A stretch of 8,645 bases of DNA from Caldilineaceae bacterium (lineage in GTDB: Bacteria > Chloroflexota > Anaerolineae > Caldilineales > Caldilineaceae), in the NCBI GenBank assembly GCA_028819675.1, contig JAPPKT010000251.1, positions 1-8,645 on the forward strand, read 5' to 3'. The notes under the pieces are model-generated. The model was given only the letters and a program-made list of their open reading frames with translations, was not told the origin of the DNA and made no database searches. The first letter of the stretch is position 1. Each line of letters begins with the position of its first letter. A program made the translations under genes and the position numbers. Positions 6,244-8,645 of the stretch are shown piece after piece.

Positions 6244-7092
6244 ATGGCCAGGTTTTCTCAGTTGGAAATCAGCAAACACAAGGGCCAGGTCCTTGACAGG
6301 ATCATGGCCTGGAAGCGCCAGGAGGTGGCCCGTCAGATGGAGGATGTGCCTCTGGCCGAACTCAAGGCCCTTGTGTCGTTGGCCGAGCCGCCTCTGGATT
6401 TCGCAGCCGCGCTTACAGCCGAGAGAGGGGCAAGTCTCATCGCCGAAGTGAAGCGTGCGAGCCCCTCCAAGGGGTTAATCGCCCAGGACTGGTCACCGAC
6501 TGCCATTGCTGAGACATACGCTGCCAGTGGCGCGGCCGCGATCTCCTGCCTGACGGATGCACGTTTTTTCCAAGGAAAACTGGCTTACCTTGCGGAAATC
6601 GTCGAGCACCTACGCGCCAGTGACATGCCCACGCCGCTGCTGCGCAAGGAGTTTATCTATCATCCATATCAGGTGTACGAGGCGCGCGCGGCCGGCGCCG
6701 ATGCTCTGCTGCTCATCGTTGGCGTGTTGGGAGACGCCGACCTGCGGGAGTTGATCGATTTGACGAACAGACTGGGGATGGCCGCGCTGGTGGAAGTCCA
6801 TGACGAGGAGGAAGTAGCGCGCGCGTTGGCGGCGGAGGCCCGGATCATCGGCGTTAATAACCGTAACCTGAAGACGTTCGACGTGGATATCGAAACCACA
6901 GCCCGGTTGCGGGAACTGATTCCTGCCGAAGTTATCCTGGTCGGCGAGAGTGGAATCCGCGATGCGACCGACGTAAAGCGCATGGCCGAGATGGGCTGCG
7001 ATGCTATTCTCGTGGGCGAGAGCTTTTGCAAATTGCCTCAGGCAGAACGGGACGGGCTTGTGCGCGAATTTGTACTCGCGGGCCGACAGTGA
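6244..7092 (+). CDS. trpC: Indole-3-glycerol phosphate synthase
   Basis: This TIM-barrel enzyme decarboxylates and closes CdRP into indole-3-glycerol phosphate. Of 282 residues, the first 16 or so precede the normal start of the family (VLDRIMAWKRQEV, 17-29), giving a slightly long N-terminus; no better start codon lies between. Active-site segments are IAEVKRASPSKG (66-77, Glu68 and Lys70), LRKEF (133-137, Lys135 as the likely general acid), LVEVH (182-186, Glu184 as the likely general base), GVNNRNL (203-209) and GESGI (234-238). RKEF has Glu where RKDF is more common. It begins one base after the trpD stop with no clear Shine-Dalgarno. TrpC and TrpF are separate genes, unlike the fused E. 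coli protein. Confidence 0.96.
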   Translation: MARFSQLEISKHKGQVLDRIMAWKRQEVARQMEDVPLAELKALVSLAEPPLDFAAALTAERGASLIAEVKRASPSKGLIAQDWSPTAIAETYAASGAAAISCLTDARFFQGKLAYLAEIVEHLRASDMPTPLLRKEFIYHPYQVYEARAAGADALLLIVGVLGDADLRELIDLTNRLGMAALVEVHDEEEVARALAAEARIIGVNNRNLKTFDVDIETTARLRELIPAEVILVGESGIRDATDVKRMAEMGCDAILVGESFCKLPQAERDGLVREFVLAGRQ

Positions 7093-7140
7093 TTCAGGAA
7101 TCCCTGAGAACAAGTATTCCATGCCCGGATCGCATCCCCC

Positions 7141-7872
7141 ATGACCGGCACAATTCTCAATGTGATCGCCGTCTTGATTGGCGGTTCAGTTGGTACGATA
7201 TTGGGTCACCGGCTGCCCGCCAGAGTCCAGCAAACGGTCCTGCATGGCCTAGGACTGATAGTTCTCGCCATCGGCGTCATCATGGTTAGCGGAACGGGTA
7301 ACGTTCTGATTCCTCTTTTCAGCGTCGTGACAGGAGGCGTCCTGGGCGAACTGCTACGCATTGAAGAAGGTCTGAACTGGCTGGGCAAGCAGGCGGAAGC
7401 GCGCTGGGGTGGACCCCTGGGCCAGGGCAAAGTGGCGGGCTGGAGCGTCACGCGGGCCTTTGTCACGTCCAGCCTGATTTTCTGTGTGGGCCCGATGACT
7501 ATTCTGGGCAGCATACAGGATGGTCTGCTAGGGGACTTCGAGTTACTGGCGATCAAGAGCGCTTTGGACGGCTTTGCTGCCATCCCATTTGCTGCCAGCC
7601 TGGGGCCGGGCGTTTTGCTCAGTGTCGGGACGGTCGCGCTGGTGCAGGGAGGGCTGTCGGCACTGGCGATGGGAGTCGGCAGCGGACTCGGAGATGTCAG
7701 CCGGGAAACGCCATGGGTCATCGAACTGACGGCCACAGGCGGGGTTCTTATACTCGGAATCGGGCTGACTTTACTTGATCTGAAGAAGATCAGGATCGCC
7801 AATCTCTTGCCTAGTATCGCTATTGCACCCTTGCTGGTCTGGCTTCTGAGCATTGCAGGGGTTGGATTCTGA
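7141..7872 (+). CDS. DUF554 family polytopic membrane protein
   Basis: This 243-residue hydrophobic protein matches the DUF554 (YdfK/YqgA-like) family, of unestablished function, possibly transport. Probable membrane segments lie at about 4-23, 31-50, 54-72, 105-126, 137-155, 157-179, 197-214 and 219-241. Diagnostic segments are GGVLGELLRIE (65-75), FCVGPMTILGSIQDGL (114-129) and IKSALDGFAAIPFAASLGPG (138-157). The charged stretch GLNWLGKQAEARWG (77-90) separates the third and fourth segments. ATG 7141 gives the usual start MTGTILNVIAVLIGG, but no Shine-Dalgarno precedes it. It sits 48 bases after trpC and 55 before trpF, on the same strand, so co-transcription is likely. A role in moving tryptophan, indole or a precursor is conceivable from location only. 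Confidence 0.88.
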   Translation: MTGTILNVIAVLIGGSVGTILGHRLPARVQQTVLHGLGLIVLAIGVIMVSGTGNVLIPLFSVVTGGVLGELLRIEEGLNWLGKQAEARWGGPLGQGKVAGWSVTRAFVTSSLIFCVGPMTILGSIQDGLLGDFELLAIKSALDGFAAIPFAASLGPGVLLSVGTVALVQGGLSALAMGVGSGLGDVSRETPWVIELTATGGVLILGIGLTLLDLKKIRIANLLPSIAIAPLLVWLLSIAGVGF

Positions 7873-7927
7873 CGGGGAAAACTCAGACTATATGACTGCT
7901 AATCTGCCAAGTTGAGCAATTGGAACA

Positions 7928-8644
7928 ATGACGCACGTAAAGATATGCGGTATTACCAGTTTTGAAGACGGACTGTGTGCTGCCAGTGCCGGCGCGGACT
8001 ATCTGGGATTCATCTTTTTCGAAAAGTCTCCTCGCTACATCGCGCCGGAGGCGGCGGGAGAAATAACTTCAAGGTTAGCCGAGCACCTGTCTGATTCGAG
8101 CAGGCGCATGGCTAGCGGCGCCGAAGCCGGTCAAACTCCCCACTTCATTGGTGTATTTGTAAATGAGTCTTTAGAAGCGGTGGAGAAGACGATTTGTCAC
8201 GCCAATCTGGACTTTGCCCAGTTGCATGGAGAGGAGACCCCAGCCATGCTTGAGGCCCTCCGAGGACGCGGCTTCAAGGCGTTGCGCCCAACCAGTGCCG
8301 CCGAAGCCGAGATTGAGGCCGAATGGTACGCAGGGCTGGGTCCAAGTAGTGGTCCTCAACTCCTAGTCGATGCCTACGACCCCAATGAGTACGGCGGCAC
8401 AGGAAAGCGAGCTGACTGGAAGGCTGCTGCTGGTTTGGGACGAATCTACCCCCGCCTGGTCCTGGCGGGCGGCCTGACCCCTAAAAATGTCGTCGCGGCC
8501 GTGGAGGTTGTTCGGCCTTGGGCGGTAGATGTATGCAGTGGCGTGGAGTTCGAACCCGGACGCAAAGACCCGGACAAGGTGCGCGAGTTTATATTTTCAG
8601 CCAAAGGCCGGGGGCAGCAGGCGCGGGATTTGAACGCCGGATGA
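7928..8644 (+). CDS. trpF: Phosphoribosylanthranilate isomerase
   Basis: This TIM-barrel enzyme performs the Amadori rearrangement of PRA to CdRP, between TrpD and TrpC in the pathway. The 238-residue product carries VKICGIT (4-10) with Cys7 as the general base, GADYLGFIFFEKSPRYI (22-38), FAQLHG (96-101), LLVDAYDPNEYGGTGK (145-160) with Asp148 as the probable general acid, LAGGLTPKNV (179-188) and DVCSGVE (201-207) for phosphate binding. It is longer than the roughly 200-residue norm, owing to an insertion around 55-72 and a C-terminal tail after REFI. DVCSG replaces the usual DVSSG. No strong Shine-Dalgarno precedes ATG 7928. The stop is TGA 8642-8644, overlapping an ATG at 8641. Confidence 0.95.
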   Translation: MTHVKICGITSFEDGLCAASAGADYLGFIFFEKSPRYIAPEAAGEITSRLAEHLSDSSRRMASGAEAGQTPHFIGVFVNESLEAVEKTICHANLDFAQLHGEETPAMLEALRGRGFKALRPTSAAEAEIEAEWYAGLGPSSGPQLLVDAYDPNEYGGTGKRADWKAAAGLGRIYPRLVLAGGLTPKNVVAAVEVVRPWAVDVCSGVEFEPGRKDPDKVREFIFSAKGRGQQARDLNAG

Positions 8645-8645
8645 G
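8641..8645 (+). CDS. Possible start of the next operon gene, cut by the window edge
   Basis: The trpF stop lies in ATGAG, so an ATG at 8641 overlaps it by four bases, exactly as at the trpG-kinase junction. The pathway still lacks trpB and trpA, which commonly follow trpF. Only five bases are visible, so the presence and identity of the gene are inference. Confidence 0.35.

Noticed and set aside
7093..7110. Small hairpin TCAGG-AATC-CCTGA after the trpC stop
   Set aside because: It has only five base pairs and no T tract, so it does not make a terminator.
7121..7144. Seven-codon mini-ORF (MPGSHPP) whose stop overlaps the DUF554 ATG
   Set aside because: It could couple translation into DUF554, but there is no Shine-Dalgarno at a sensible distance, and so short a frame is expected by chance.
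7206..7853. 215-codon minus-strand open frame opposite the DUF554 gene
   Set aside because: The product is Ser/Pro/Thr-rich in the way expected of an antisense copy of a hydrophobic gene, while the + strand carries clear DUF554 segments.

Overview
The window is the 5' part of a tryptophan biosynthesis operon, read entirely on the + strand. Gene order is T-box leader - trpE - trpS - trpG - APH-family kinase - trpD - trpC - DUF554 membrane protein - trpF. It stops at an ATGA junction where another gene, probably trpB, would begin. The DNA is GC-rich, trpE and trpG are separate genes, and a T-box riboswitch controls the operon. T-boxes occur mainly in Firmicutes, Actinobacteria, Chloroflexota and Deinococcota. 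A Chloroflexota (Caldilineales/Anaerolineae-like) genome, probably an assembled metagenome, is my best guess; this is inference, not proof.

Bases 1-781 carry no credible gene. Bases 1 to about 180 are low complexity, with a G21 run abutting a C12 run, and look like contig-end sequencing or assembly artefact. Bases 181-275 show nothing recognisable. A strong sigma70-type promoter (TTGACA, 17 bp, TATATT) lies at 276-304. It is followed by a complete T-box leader (about 311-735) with a UGG specifier, a conserved T-box bulge whose UGGC matches a G73 tRNA, an antiterminator and an intrinsic terminator. A second terminator-like hairpin sits inside Stem III and shares a 13-base 3' tail with the main terminator.

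Bases 782-8644 hold eight closely spaced genes. TrpE and TrpG form anthranilate synthase, TrpD adds the phosphoribosyl group, TrpF isomerises PRA and TrpC closes the indole ring. TrpS charges tRNA-Trp, the same tRNA the leader reads. Transcription would therefore rise when charged tRNA-Trp falls, whether from lack of tryptophan or lack of the synthetase, while the LLES motif in TrpE suggests feedback inhibition at enzyme level.

Two genes are unexplained. One is a tryptophan-rich aminoglycoside-phosphotransferase-fold kinase overlapping trpG by four bases. The other is a DUF554 polytopic membrane protein between trpC and trpF. They are the best candidates for undescribed biology here. Start codons for trpS, trpG and trpD were moved inward from the longest reading frames because good Shine-Dalgarno sequences lie inside the longer versions.
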